From: Metabacillus litoralis
Lineage (GTDB): Bacteria; Bacillota; Bacilli; Bacillales; Bacillaceae
Assembly (NCBI RefSeq): GCF_003667825.1
Contig: NZ_CP033043.1
Coordinates: 2,647,501-2,711,500, forward strand
Reading direction: 5' to 3'
DNA length: 64,000 bases
In this document: piece by piece, positions 39,591 to 48,093 of the stretch
Layout: every line of letters starts with the position of its first letter
Position numbering within the stretch: the stretch's first letter is position 1
Notes under the pieces: generated by a model
What the model saw: only the letters and a program-made list of their open reading frames with translations
The model's database searches: none
Told to the model about the DNA's origin: nothing
Program-made: the position numbers and the translations under genes

Positions 39591-40907
39591 TTATTTTTCA
39601 ATTGCATTTTTTGAAGGAGTTTCCCAAATATCTTCACTGTTAGATTTCTCTTCATTCCCAGATGTATTGCTATCTTTGTTGTCTTCTTCAGATGATTCGT
39701 CGTTTTCTATTGTTTCCTGCTTCGTACTTTCAGTCTCTTCACTGATGTCGTTAGTAGATTGATTATTTAGCAATCTATTAATGAAACCAGTTTCAATTAT
39801 TTTATGAGTAGGAGGATAAAAATCTTCGGCAATTTCCTCGGACTCAACAAAGGCTCCCTCTAAATCAAATACCTCACGAGTGATCTTAACAGATAAACCA
39901 TCCTTACCTTTCTGAATGACCTTTTCTTGACCCTCTTCTAGTAAACTAGTATATCGAATAATTGATTTTGGTTTAAAAGATGTTTTTTCCTCTAAATTTA
40001 CCTTATAGCTGTATAAAAAAGGTGCCCCATTTATTCTTACAAGTAGCCCAGCATTCGTTAACTTTAAAGAAATCGTATATTCCGATTGATTCGGGTTATA
40101 CCATTTTAAATCAGACTTATCCTTTATAATATTTGCCTCATATCCAAGTTCAATTGTTTCTGGCAACTCATGACCTGTATGGCGTTCAACAATGACAAAA
40201 TTAGTTGTTAGAAATGTTTTATAAAGGGCTGATGAAACAACATTTAACCCTTCCTGTGGAAGATTGTCTGATTTCTCTATAAGTTCTAGCATAGAAACTT
40301 GTGATTGAGCTGGTACGGTGATTGTGCCAATTGAGTCAACCACCCTTTGAACCAAGTTATAATCAAATGATGTTGAAACAAAATTTTCTGCTGCTACTGT
40401 ATTTAAGTCGCTTTTTACATATGCTCCAATTGAGAAAAATTGATTTTCAGGAACCATCTTTTTCACAGCAACTTCAATTACAGCTTGAAGTTGCTCATGA
40501 TCAATCGTATCGTACCGCTCATTAAGCAGGGATTTTAGTTGTTCTTCATAAACAGTTTGATTAACTGATACTATCAACTCATTACTCGCTCCATTAGTGA
40601 TCGAGTCAACTGTTGCTGGAAAATCAAAGGTAAAAAAGTCCTGTCCGATTACTGTATTTTCTTCATTAATAGACAGCTGCAAATATTGACCTTTAAACCA
40701 TGCTGCTACTTCTTGATTCAACTCATTTATAGCCTGCTCTTTTGTCATATTTTCTATATTGACAGAACCAATTAGTGTTCCTGGCTCAAAAGTTCCTTTT
40801 GACAGAAATGCATCATAAGCCTTCACACCCATTTGTGAAAAACTAACCAAATAAACAGTGGAAATAAGCAATACTAGATATATTTTCAACCCTCTGTTTA
40901 AGTTCAA
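39591..40907 (-). CDS. VanW-like protein with peptidoglycan-binding-like domain, pilus operon
   Basis: A 438-residue exported or bitopic protein with an N-terminal hydrophobic helix (residues about 8-27). A domain resembling PG_binding_4 follows (residues about 35-140, GTLIGSVNIENMTKEQAINEL). A VanW-like block comes next (about 215-305, VIVERHTGHELPETIELGYEANI), then a G5-like stretch (KITREVFDLEGAFVESEEI) and an acidic disordered tail. VanW proteins are linked to cell walls, but their reaction is unknown. The start is a TTG with AAAGGAG 9 bases upstream. Its place in a pilus operon suggests a wall passage or anchoring role (inference). Confidence 0.75.
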   Translation of the reverse strand: MNLNRGLKIYLVLLISTVYLVSFSQMGVKAYDAFLSKGTFEPGTLIGSVNIENMTKEQAINELNQEVAAWFKGQYLQLSINEENTVIGQDFFTFDFPATVDSITNGASNELIVSVNQTVYEEQLKSLLNERYDTIDHEQLQAVIEVAVKKMVPENQFFSIGAYVKSDLNTVAAENFVSTSFDYNLVQRVVDSIGTITVPAQSQVSMLELIEKSDNLPQEGLNVVSSALYKTFLTTNFVIVERHTGHELPETIELGYEANIIKDKSDLKWYNPNQSEYTISLKLTNAGLLVRINGAPFLYSYKVNLEEKTSFKPKSIIRYTSLLEEGQEKVIQKGKDGLSVKITREVFDLEGAFVESEEIAEDFYPPTHKIIETGFINRLLNNQSTNDISEETESTKQETIENDESSEEDNKDSNTSGNEEKSNSEDIWETPSKNAIEK

Positions 40908-40923
40908 AATTGGTTGCTCCTTT

Positions 40924-41715
40924 TTACATTTCAGTATTCATAGACAGTTCAACAAAAGTACTTGGTCCATCATTTTGGGCCTTTTTTATATCATCATTTG
41001 ACAAGACAGTACCTTTTTCAATAAGTAATTGCTGATCAGATCCATAAATATCTTTAATGACTCTTTTTCCTTCTAATAACTGTATTTGTTTTTCCTTAAT
41101 TACATCAATCTGTTCATTGTCAAGATCCTCAAATTGATCTTTCTTTTCTACTGGTAATAGATCTTCTAATAATTCTTCTACCGTACTATTTTGGTTTTCT
41201 GTTGAAACGTCCTCTTCAACAAGCTGTTTTGCAGACTCCAGTAATGCTGCGGCAGCATCTTCACTTACAACTAATATATCTTTTCCAAATGTTAGTACAT
41301 GCTCTGACTTTACATATACATCCTTATTGTTTACAAACAAGTGAAGGCCAATAATAACACCTGTTTCTTCATTTAGGTAATATTCTTTCGCTTCTCCAAG
41401 TAATTGACCTTTTCGAGTAATCACACGAGTATCAGTGATTTTAATTCGTTTATTAACAAGCTGATTAGCGATTGGAATTTCATTTAAGTCAATAATGGCA
41501 TTATCTGAATCGATTGTAACGGCAAACTCACCAATTCCAATCACTTTTCTAAATGGAATAGCCTTAACACTAACCTGCCAGTCATCGTGTTCAACTGTTA
41601 AAAAATCAACCGTCCCTTTTTCAGGATTCACCACAAGTGATTTTACATTTCCTAGCTCTAACCCCGCTGTAATACTAATAATTGGTAAACCTACAATTTC
41701 ACTACTTTTTTTCAT
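40924..41715 (-). CDS. PRC-barrel domain protein, pilus operon
   Basis: About 263 residues, soluble. Two PRC-barrel units are visible: residues about 1-80 (SSEIVGLPIISITAGLELG) and 85-160 (ITRKGQLLGEAKEYYLNEE). An acidic linker and a C-terminal domain containing LLIEKGTVLSNDDIKKAQ follow. PRC barrels in other systems mediate protein contacts. The open frame begins with a GTG at 41724 that touches the ribosome site, so the ATG at 41715 is preferred. The pilus role is inferred only from operon position. Confidence 0.75.
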   Translation of the reverse strand: MKKSSEIVGLPIISITAGLELGNVKSLVVNPEKGTVDFLTVEHDDWQVSVKAIPFRKVIGIGEFAVTIDSDNAIIDLNEIPIANQLVNKRIKITDTRVITRKGQLLGEAKEYYLNEETGVIIGLHLFVNNKDVYVKSEHVLTFGKDILVVSEDAAAALLESAKQLVEEDVSTENQNSTVEELLEDLLPVEKKDQFEDLDNEQIDVIKEKQIQLLEGKRVIKDIYGSDQQLLIEKGTVLSNDDIKKAQNDGPSTFVELSMNTEM

Positions 41716-41744
41716 CTGTGTCACACACCTATTCTCTATTTTTA

Positions 41745-43019
41745 CTATTTATTTAAAGAACTTATCCAGGTTAACTGTTCAAGTAGAACAGGGTATTGGT
41801 ATAATTTTTGCTTCATATCTTCAAGTAATACATGATATTCAGTTTCTTTATTTACTTCGAAATAATGCTGTAAAAGCTCTTTGGCAAATAAGAAATAATC
41901 TTTTTCACTTGATGCCTCAGAAACAGCTTTTTGAAGAACCGCTTCATATTCAAGATTAGAAAGGTTGCTCTTATAGTAATGAAGCTGTTCTAGCAACATA
42001 TTTAAAACGTTATTTGATAATTGGTGGAGGTTCTCCGGTTCTTCTACCTCAGAAGGAAGTTCCTGATCATCAGCTTCTTCTTCAGGCAGATGATCTTGTT
42101 CAAAGATGTCATCTATCAAATTCTCTTCTTCAACATCATGCTGCGCAGCAGAATCTTCTTTTTCTAACCCTTCGGTGTCTTCAATCATTTCCTGGTCCTC
42201 AGTATAAAGCCCATCTTCTTCTTTCATTTCTGAAGCCGATACTCTCTCTTCATCATTCATTAACGTTTCAAACAACTCGTTCATTTCGGAGTATGGCTCT
42301 GTGTCCTTCTGCTCATCTTCCGTTTCTTTGTTGTCGTCATGTTGAATTCCACTGATTTTATCGTCATCATTTTCTAGATCGACCACATCTCGACCCTCAA
42401 AAAGCTCAAGTAAAAAGTCATCCCCTAAATCAGTTTTCACCTTATCTTTAGAAGTTTCTTCTTGCTTATCATTTTCTTTAGAAACAGCAACCTCTTCTAG
42501 TGTCTTAGATTCAGGTTGTTCATCGTTTTGACTAGCATCTAATTGATCAAAAAATTCCTCTAGAAAATCTTGTTCACTTTCATTTTCTGATGTTTCCGGT
42601 TCAAATTCTACAAGCTCATTGTTTGGTTCTAATTCACTATCAGAAGGTGGAGCTTCTATCTCCTCCTCAGTTATGCTCTTAGGTGGGGATTCATCACTTT
42701 CTTCTGGAAGATCTACCTTTTCTTCCCTAGAATCAAATGAATCATCATGACTAAATTCATCTATGTTTTCCCCCTGTTCCAATTGAAAAAGAGCATCCCT
42801 TTTATTCAATAAATAACCTACTGCCATTAGAAGAACTAAGATAGCTGGGGCTGCTTGCCATATGGGCATTAATTGAATGGTGAAGGAAAAAAGCGCAGCA
42901 CATAGTAAAGCTACACCTGCTAATACCATCTTACCGGCTTTATGTAACCCGAACGGAATAAAAAACAGAATTGGCACCAAAAGGATAAAACCAATAACTA
43001 ACATTAAAAATATCTTCAA
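41745..43019 (-). CDS. Membrane protein with long acidic cytosolic region, first gene of pilus operon
   Basis: I do not recognise this 424-residue protein. Three hydrophobic helices (about 4-23, 30-48 and 53-70) are followed by about 250 residues very rich in Glu, Asp and Ser, predicted disordered. A C-terminal helical segment of about 100 residues follows (LNMLLEQLHYYKSNLSNLEYE). The start is a TTG with GGGGTGA 4 bases upstream; no nearby ATG fits. It leads the pilus operon, 20 or so bases before the PRC-barrel gene. It may scaffold cytosolic pilus parts, but nothing in the sequence proves this. Confidence 0.7.
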   Translation of the reverse strand: MKIFLMLVIGFILLVPILFFIPFGLHKAGKMVLAGVALLCAALFSFTIQLMPIWQAAPAILVLLMAVGYLLNKRDALFQLEQGENIDEFSHDDSFDSREEKVDLPEESDESPPKSITEEEIEAPPSDSELEPNNELVEFEPETSENESEQDFLEEFFDQLDASQNDEQPESKTLEEVAVSKENDKQEETSKDKVKTDLGDDFLLELFEGRDVVDLENDDDKISGIQHDDNKETEDEQKDTEPYSEMNELFETLMNDEERVSASEMKEEDGLYTEDQEMIEDTEGLEKEDSAAQHDVEEENLIDDIFEQDHLPEEEADDQELPSEVEEPENLHQLSNNVLNMLLEQLHYYKSNLSNLEYEAVLQKAVSEASSEKDYFLFAKELLQHYFEVNKETEYHVLLEDMKQKLYQYPVLLEQLTWISSLNK

Positions 43020-43101
43020 AATATCACCCCATTTAGTGATTAAGTAATTTTTCCTATATTTCTATCATTTATCCATGTATTTAACTAAAAAAAGACAAAA
43101 A

Positions 43102-43132
43102 TCGACTATAACTTATTGTATAATAAAGTCGA
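43102..43132 (+). promoter_or_regulatory. Candidate promoter for the minor pilin operon
   Basis: A consensus -10 TATAAT (43119-43124) lies 32 bases before the minor pilin start, but no good -35 is seen. TCGACT (43102-43107) and AGTCGA (43127-43132) form an inverted repeat that brackets the -10 and could be an operator. Confidence 0.4.
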
Positions 43133-43155
43133 CCTATTTGAAAGAAGGTATTGGA

Positions 43156-43668
43156 ATGAAATTCAAATTGGCAAAACTTTTCACCTATAACAAAGGGTTT
43201 ACATTAATTGAAGTACTATTGTCTATTGTTATTTTTAGTATTTTAACTCTAGGTATGCTAGCACTTTTTTCACAGGCCATGACCTACACTCAAAAAAGTG
43301 AAAATGATACTTTAGGAGTATACGCAGCAAGGAATATGTTGAACTTTATGGAACAACAGAGCTTTGAGGAAATTAAAAAAATTTATATAGATCATTTAAA
43401 ATCTAGAGGGGAAGGGTCTATTACTATTTTGAATAAAGGCATTTGTGAGGATTGGTATAAAGACATGGAAAGTGATGGATACGAACTATGTGATTTAGCT
43501 TTCAATCCAACCATAAACAATCGAGAAATTAATGTTTCTGTTGAACTAAAAAAGCATGATGATCAATCACTTCAAGATTTATTAATACCTATTAAGGTAT
43601 TTGTTCAATGGGATAAAGACAACGAATCGACACTAGAGGGGTTTATTACAAATGAAAAACTTCGTTAA
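43156..43668 (+). CDS. Minor type IV prepilin, PilV/GspI-like
   Basis: A 170-residue prepilin. The leader ends NKG, then FTLIEVLLSIVIFSILTLGM, with Glu at position 5. The predicted head contains two Cys (ICEDWY, YELCDLAF) that could pair. The open frame extends 27 codons upstream, but GAAGG sits just before the ATG at 43156 and the leader length is then typical. First of three plus-strand minor pilin genes, overlapping the next by 17 bases. Confidence 0.88.
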   Translation: MKFKLAKLFTYNKGFTLIEVLLSIVIFSILTLGMLALFSQAMTYTQKSENDTLGVYAARNMLNFMEQQSFEEIKKIYIDHLKSRGEGSITILNKGICEDWYKDMESDGYELCDLAFNPTINNREINVSVELKKHDDQSLQDLLIPIKVFVQWDKDNESTLEGFITNEKLR

Positions 43669-44314
43669 AGATATTCATAATGAAAAAGGTATATCCCTTA
43701 TAGAAGTTATGACTACTCTTTTAATATCCTCAATAATTTTAGTTGTAGTCTATAATGTCTTTATTATGGGAATTAAGACGTATGAACGCGTTGGAGTTGA
43801 GGCTCAATTACGAGATGAAGCTGATTTTATTGTTTCTTCTATTTTGCAAGAACTTTACGATACACCTATTGATTCAGTTAGTAAATGTAAGGATGAAGAA
43901 AATTGCCTTGAAATTACACACAATAAATCATATCAATTAGATAGTAAATTCCCAACACTTATTCAGAAGAAATACAATATTGAATCCGAAACCATTACAA
44001 TTAAATTAGAAAAAAACAATGTTAATATTTCCAAAATCAAAGAAACTGGAAATCTAGAAAAAGAAATTTATAACAGAAATTTACTCAACGATAAACATTC
44101 ATTACTTTTTTTAAAAAAAATAAATAGTGACAATATCTTAGAAGATGTAAAATCTAAGATTAATGTTCACTGCCAGACAGAGAAAACAATACCTGATTCT
44201 CCTTGCAATCAGGGAATCATCCAAATTGTTCTTGAGTTACAGCACAAAAATTTCACAGAGGATAATTTTATTACTGTTGACCCAATTAAATTTGAAAGTG
44301 AATTTGGATTTTAA
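43652..44314 (+). CDS. Minor type IV prepilin, PilW/GspJ-like
   Basis: A 220-residue prepilin with leader MKNFVKDIHNEKG and mature start ISLIEVMTTLLISSIILVVV (Glu5 present). The long N-terminal helix runs through AQLRDEADFIVSSILQELYD, a pattern common to PilW and GspJ. Cysteines in KCKDEENCLE and HCQTEK/SPCNQG could form disulfides. Only a moderate ribosome site (GAGGGG, 10 bases) is seen, so translation may be coupled to the upstream gene by their overlap. Confidence 0.87.
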   Translation: MKNFVKDIHNEKGISLIEVMTTLLISSIILVVVYNVFIMGIKTYERVGVEAQLRDEADFIVSSILQELYDTPIDSVSKCKDEENCLEITHNKSYQLDSKFPTLIQKKYNIESETITIKLEKNNVNISKIKETGNLEKEIYNRNLLNDKHSLLFLKKINSDNILEDVKSKINVHCQTEKTIPDSPCNQGIIQIVLELQHKNFTEDNFITVDPIKFESEFGF

Positions 44315-44327
44315 GCGAGGTAAATCA

Positions 44328-46127
44328 ATGAATAGCGAAAAAGGACAAACACTAATTACTGTTCTAATGGTTTCTTTAATTTTCACCGTACTAGGTTTAA
44401 CGATTGTTGCTGCGTCTATAAATAGTAACCAAAGAACAAACGTTAGAATTGAGGATATTGAGCTAACAGCTGAGGCAAACAAAAAGTTAAATGAGGGGAT
44501 TGCTGAATTTATTCGAGTGGCTAGTAAAATTGAGTTAAAAGATCATGAACTGTACTCTGGTACTTTTGATTCTAATAACTTCGATTCAATAATCGAAAAA
44601 TTAGCTGAGCAACACATTAATGTTAAAGATATTTCAAAGAGCGAGGAATATAAAATTCAAACAACTAAATATTTCACACGAATCTTTGAGTTTAGTTATC
44701 TTAGTAAAAATGATGACGCAGCATTTGCTAAACAAATCACTCGAAAAGTGTTCTTATCCCCAACACCTAGCTTTTTAAAATATGCCATCGGGTCTGGACC
44801 GGATGGCACAATTGATTTATTGGGCGCATCTGAAATAGATGGTGATCTCTTTTCAGGTAGCTTAAACACCAAAAATATAACAACGTTTGTGGATGTTAAT
44901 GGAATACTTAAAGAAAAAGATACATTATACCCAAGAATTTATGGCAATATTTATCTAAAGAATACCTTTAATGGTTCAGACAGCTTCCCAACCACAATTG
45001 ACCAATTGAAAGAAGTATTTGATGAGAAATCCAATTTGACTATTACAAAAGACACATCAGAATTCATTGAAGTAGACTTTGAAAACACAATGGCCCAACT
45101 ATTTAACAAACTGTCTTATGGTTTTACTGACACAATGTTTGAATCTAAAGCTGATGTTCATTCATCATTAGAAAGTTTTCTTAGAAAATGTGCTAATCGA
45201 ATCCGAACACCTAATATTGATATTGAGCCAACAATATCAGGAACTTGCTCAAACGAAATAGATCTTCTCTACTTTGATTTAGATAAAGGTAATGATTACT
45301 TTGACATTTTGGACAACAAAATCAAATCAAGTTCGAAAATACCTAGAACTTATGTTTATGCAAATGCTATAGGTAATTCCCAATTAGAAGAACCATCTAC
45401 CTCTAACTACCGTCCACTTTATATTAAAGAAGGTAGTCTTAACATGCATGAGGATAGCTGGCTCATCGTTCACGGGGATTTATTTATTATTCCCCAAAAT
45501 CGTACGATAGAATTAGATGGCAATATTATCGTAACAGGTAATTTGTATATTGAAGGTAATGATGACGAATGGAACAAGTCAGAAGATGATAATATAGAGG
45601 TTAATTCGACTATCTATGTCCTTGGTGAAACTGAAATTACCAATACAAATATTAAAGGATTAAACGATAAACAACTTGTTCTAATTTCCAAAGGTGATCT
45701 TCAAATTAATCGTATAAATGAATTTAAAAATTTACCAGAAGAGCTTATTGAAGTGGAGAAACTAGATGATTTAAAAGAAACAAAAGGGCTAGGTATACTT
45801 GACGCATACTTCTATACTCAAAAAAGGGCTGAGCTTTATGGGGTTGGATCATTATTTTTAATAAAAGGTGGATTATTCGCAAAGGAGCACCTTACTGTCA
45901 ATGCCATTCGGCAAAATGAAATAAATAAGGAATCTGACAAAGATAATAAAATAGATCTTAATCAAAGTATTGACTCTGTTGCTTATCAAAGAAGATCAGA
46001 TCAAAAATCCAGATTTCAGGTATTACAAGATTTAACTGTATTAACTGACCAAATAGACTCCTTGCCTAAGACTAATAGCTATCAAATCTACTTAAATGAG
46101 CCAATTATTATAAATGTTTCTGATTAA
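44328..46127 (+). CDS. Large minor pilin-like tip protein lacking Glu5 (PilX/GspK-like)
   Basis: A 599-residue protein. The class III leader MNSEKG is followed by QTLITVLMVSLIFTVLGLTI, so position 5 is Thr instead of Glu, as in GspK-type tip subunits. A large extracellular part follows. Residues about 370-500 alternate short strands (GSLNMHEDSWLIVHGDLFII, GNIIVTGNLYIEG), suggesting a beta-helix. The open frame extends 55 codons upstream into the previous gene, but GCGAGG precedes the ATG at 44328 and fixes the leader. It likely caps the pilus and may contact surfaces. Confidence 0.82.
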   Translation: MNSEKGQTLITVLMVSLIFTVLGLTIVAASINSNQRTNVRIEDIELTAEANKKLNEGIAEFIRVASKIELKDHELYSGTFDSNNFDSIIEKLAEQHINVKDISKSEEYKIQTTKYFTRIFEFSYLSKNDDAAFAKQITRKVFLSPTPSFLKYAIGSGPDGTIDLLGASEIDGDLFSGSLNTKNITTFVDVNGILKEKDTLYPRIYGNIYLKNTFNGSDSFPTTIDQLKEVFDEKSNLTITKDTSEFIEVDFENTMAQLFNKLSYGFTDTMFESKADVHSSLESFLRKCANRIRTPNIDIEPTISGTCSNEIDLLYFDLDKGNDYFDILDNKIKSSSKIPRTYVYANAIGNSQLEEPSTSNYRPLYIKEGSLNMHEDSWLIVHGDLFIIPQNRTIELDGNIIVTGNLYIEGNDDEWNKSEDDNIEVNSTIYVLGETEITNTNIKGLNDKQLVLISKGDLQINRINEFKNLPEELIEVEKLDDLKETKGLGILDAYFYTQKRAELYGVGSLFLIKGGLFAKEHLTVNAIRQNEINKESDKDNKIDLNQSIDSVAYQRRSDQKSRFQVLQDLTVLTDQIDSLPKTNSYQIYLNEPIIINVSD

Positions 46128-46147
46128 CATTATAATCAGTATTTATC

Positions 46148-46182
46148 AAAAGAGGGAGCCAAAAATTAGCTCCCTCTTTTTT
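46148..46182. terminator. Bidirectional terminator between minor pilins and VWA gene
   Basis: A 12-bp stem with arms AAAAGAGGGAGC and GCTCCCTCTTTT, with A- and T-runs on both sides. It serves both convergent transcripts. Confidence 0.88.
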
Positions 46183-47914
46183 ACCATTTACCAAAAGAAT
46201 CTATGTTGTCACTACCATCAGGATCCTGACTGTCTCCCCTGTCACTAGGATCTTGATCCTCTTCTCCCGAATTACTATTTTTTTTGACAATAACGGTCAT
46301 TGAATCTTTTATATTCGAATTTTCACTGGAAGTAGCTGTAATATCAGTATACCCAGCAGACTTACCTGTTACATACCATCCGTCACTCTTCTTTAAAATT
46401 TGAAGTGTTGTCGATATTGTATCTGAGGAAATAACCTCTTTAATCTCTTTATTAGTTGCATCTGAAGGATTAAAACGAAGATAATCTTCCACTTTAAATC
46501 TTTCACCAATATATATTGTTTTCTCCTTAGGAGAAAATTCAATACTCCTTAAAGGGATCCTAACTTCCACTTGATAAGGTATACCGGTCTTAGCTACTTT
46601 TCCAGAGTTATAAAGAACATCAAACGAGAAGTTATAAATACCAGCTGAACGAAATGTAAGCGGTAGTTCATAATGTAGAGAAGAATCTCCCTCACTAGGA
46701 GGATTTGGATTATAGAGTATATCTCTTAAACTCATGATAACTTCATTATCAGTTACGCTTACTGAATCATTTTCTTGAACAGTTACACCTTCTGGCAAAT
46801 TAAATCTTATAAATCCATTAGACAGCGATGGATATTCTGCTGAAATACTCGCAGAAATATCTTTGAATATTTCAATAATATCATTGGAAGAGGCTCTTAC
46901 TGCTTTTCCATTTGACATAGCTGAGAGCTCAGATAAATAACTCATATCTAATTGATTCTGATCACCGAACCCAATTGATAGCATCGTAATCTCATTATCT
47001 GCAAGAATCCGAGCTTGTTCACGACCATGTTCTTTAATCTTATCCGGGACACTCGGGTTATTATGAGAATATAGATACGGTCCGTATTGAGAATCAATAA
47101 CGATACTGTTTATGTTAGAATTTGAATCATAAAGCAAGTTATAGTTTCCACTTAAAAAGTTCCTATTGTCAGAGATAACATACCAGTCATCATTATAAAA
47201 TACAAACTTTCCGTCTAACATTTTATCTTTGTATTTACTATAACCATATATTCTTTCGTAATCATTATGCTGTATTAATTGATGATAATACCCATGAACA
47301 TTTCCATATTTAGAAGAGTTCGTTGGTTTTCCATCGGTCATAAAAATGATATATTGATCCCTTTGACCACTGTATTTCCCATTATCTTTTGCATGAATTA
47401 ACATATCTTTAGCTGCTTTCAATGCATCTGTATAGTTTGTTCCACCTTCAGCAGATGTTTGTCTTGCTTTGTTAGCTACTATATTAGGATTTGAATGAAG
47501 TCCATTAATCGTAGAGACATTATTTACATATGTATCGAAAGCCACTATGCCATAACGATCATCAAAGTCTTTTTTCGAATCAAAAAAGATTTCAACACCT
47601 TCTTCAACAGCATCCTGTGCTAGTGATAGTTTAGTATTATTCCTGCTTACAGGATCAGCCATTGAACCCGATTTATCAAAAACAATAACAACATCCATGG
47701 AATTCCGCTCATTTAACGATGCTGTTCCCCTAGGTAATAAATCAAAGATAACATTCGATGTTACTGAATGACCATTTTCAATTTCCAGTAATTGCTGTCC
47801 ACCTACTGTCGCGTTAATTGAGAGGCCTTCTGCAGCCGACGCTTGATTAATAGATACAAATGATTGAATAACTAACAGGAGCACTATAAATATGGCTGTA
47901 AAATTCTTGTACAT
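46181..47914 (-). CDS. Secreted von Willebrand factor A protein with Big2-like domain
   Basis: A 577-residue protein with a signal peptide (cleavage likely after QASA, residue 27). The VWA domain has a complete MIDAS: DKSGS (D80, S82, S84), T159 in GGTNYTDA and D194 in MTDGKPT. About 90 residues, rich in Tyr and Asn, are inserted at about 202-290. A beta-rich region and a C-terminal Big2-like domain (KEKTIYIGERFKVEDYL) follow, then an acidic tail with no LPXTG or anchor helix. The open frame begins at 48013, but GGGAGG precedes the ATG at 47914. An adhesin role with the pilus is inferred. Confidence 0.8.
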   Translation of the reverse strand: MYKNFTAIFIVLLLVIQSFVSINQASAAEGLSINATVGGQQLLEIENGHSVTSNVIFDLLPRGTASLNERNSMDVVIVFDKSGSMADPVSRNNTKLSLAQDAVEEGVEIFFDSKKDFDDRYGIVAFDTYVNNVSTINGLHSNPNIVANKARQTSAEGGTNYTDALKAAKDMLIHAKDNGKYSGQRDQYIIFMTDGKPTNSSKYGNVHGYYHQLIQHNDYERIYGYSKYKDKMLDGKFVFYNDDWYVISDNRNFLSGNYNLLYDSNSNINSIVIDSQYGPYLYSHNNPSVPDKIKEHGREQARILADNEITMLSIGFGDQNQLDMSYLSELSAMSNGKAVRASSNDIIEIFKDISASISAEYPSLSNGFIRFNLPEGVTVQENDSVSVTDNEVIMSLRDILYNPNPPSEGDSSLHYELPLTFRSAGIYNFSFDVLYNSGKVAKTGIPYQVEVRIPLRSIEFSPKEKTIYIGERFKVEDYLRFNPSDATNKEIKEVISSDTISTTLQILKKSDGWYVTGKSAGYTDITATSSENSNIKDSMTVIVKKNSNSGEEDQDPSDRGDSQDPDGSDNIDSFGKW

Positions 47915-48093
47915 GCGTACTAAACCTCCCACGACATTTTCTAATCCAAAAGCATTAGAATAGGTATATAGTTCAATTATACCAGAGAAATTAGTCCAAT
48001 ATAATAGTCTCATATAAAATTTACATAAATACTACAATATTAGACTTTTATTGCGCAGGAAATATTCCCTTGTTTTTTAGTGAGTAATCAGGT

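Noticed and set aside
46181..47914. Sortase-anchored surface adhesin
   Set aside because: The C-terminus has no LPXTG-type motif, membrane helix or basic tail.
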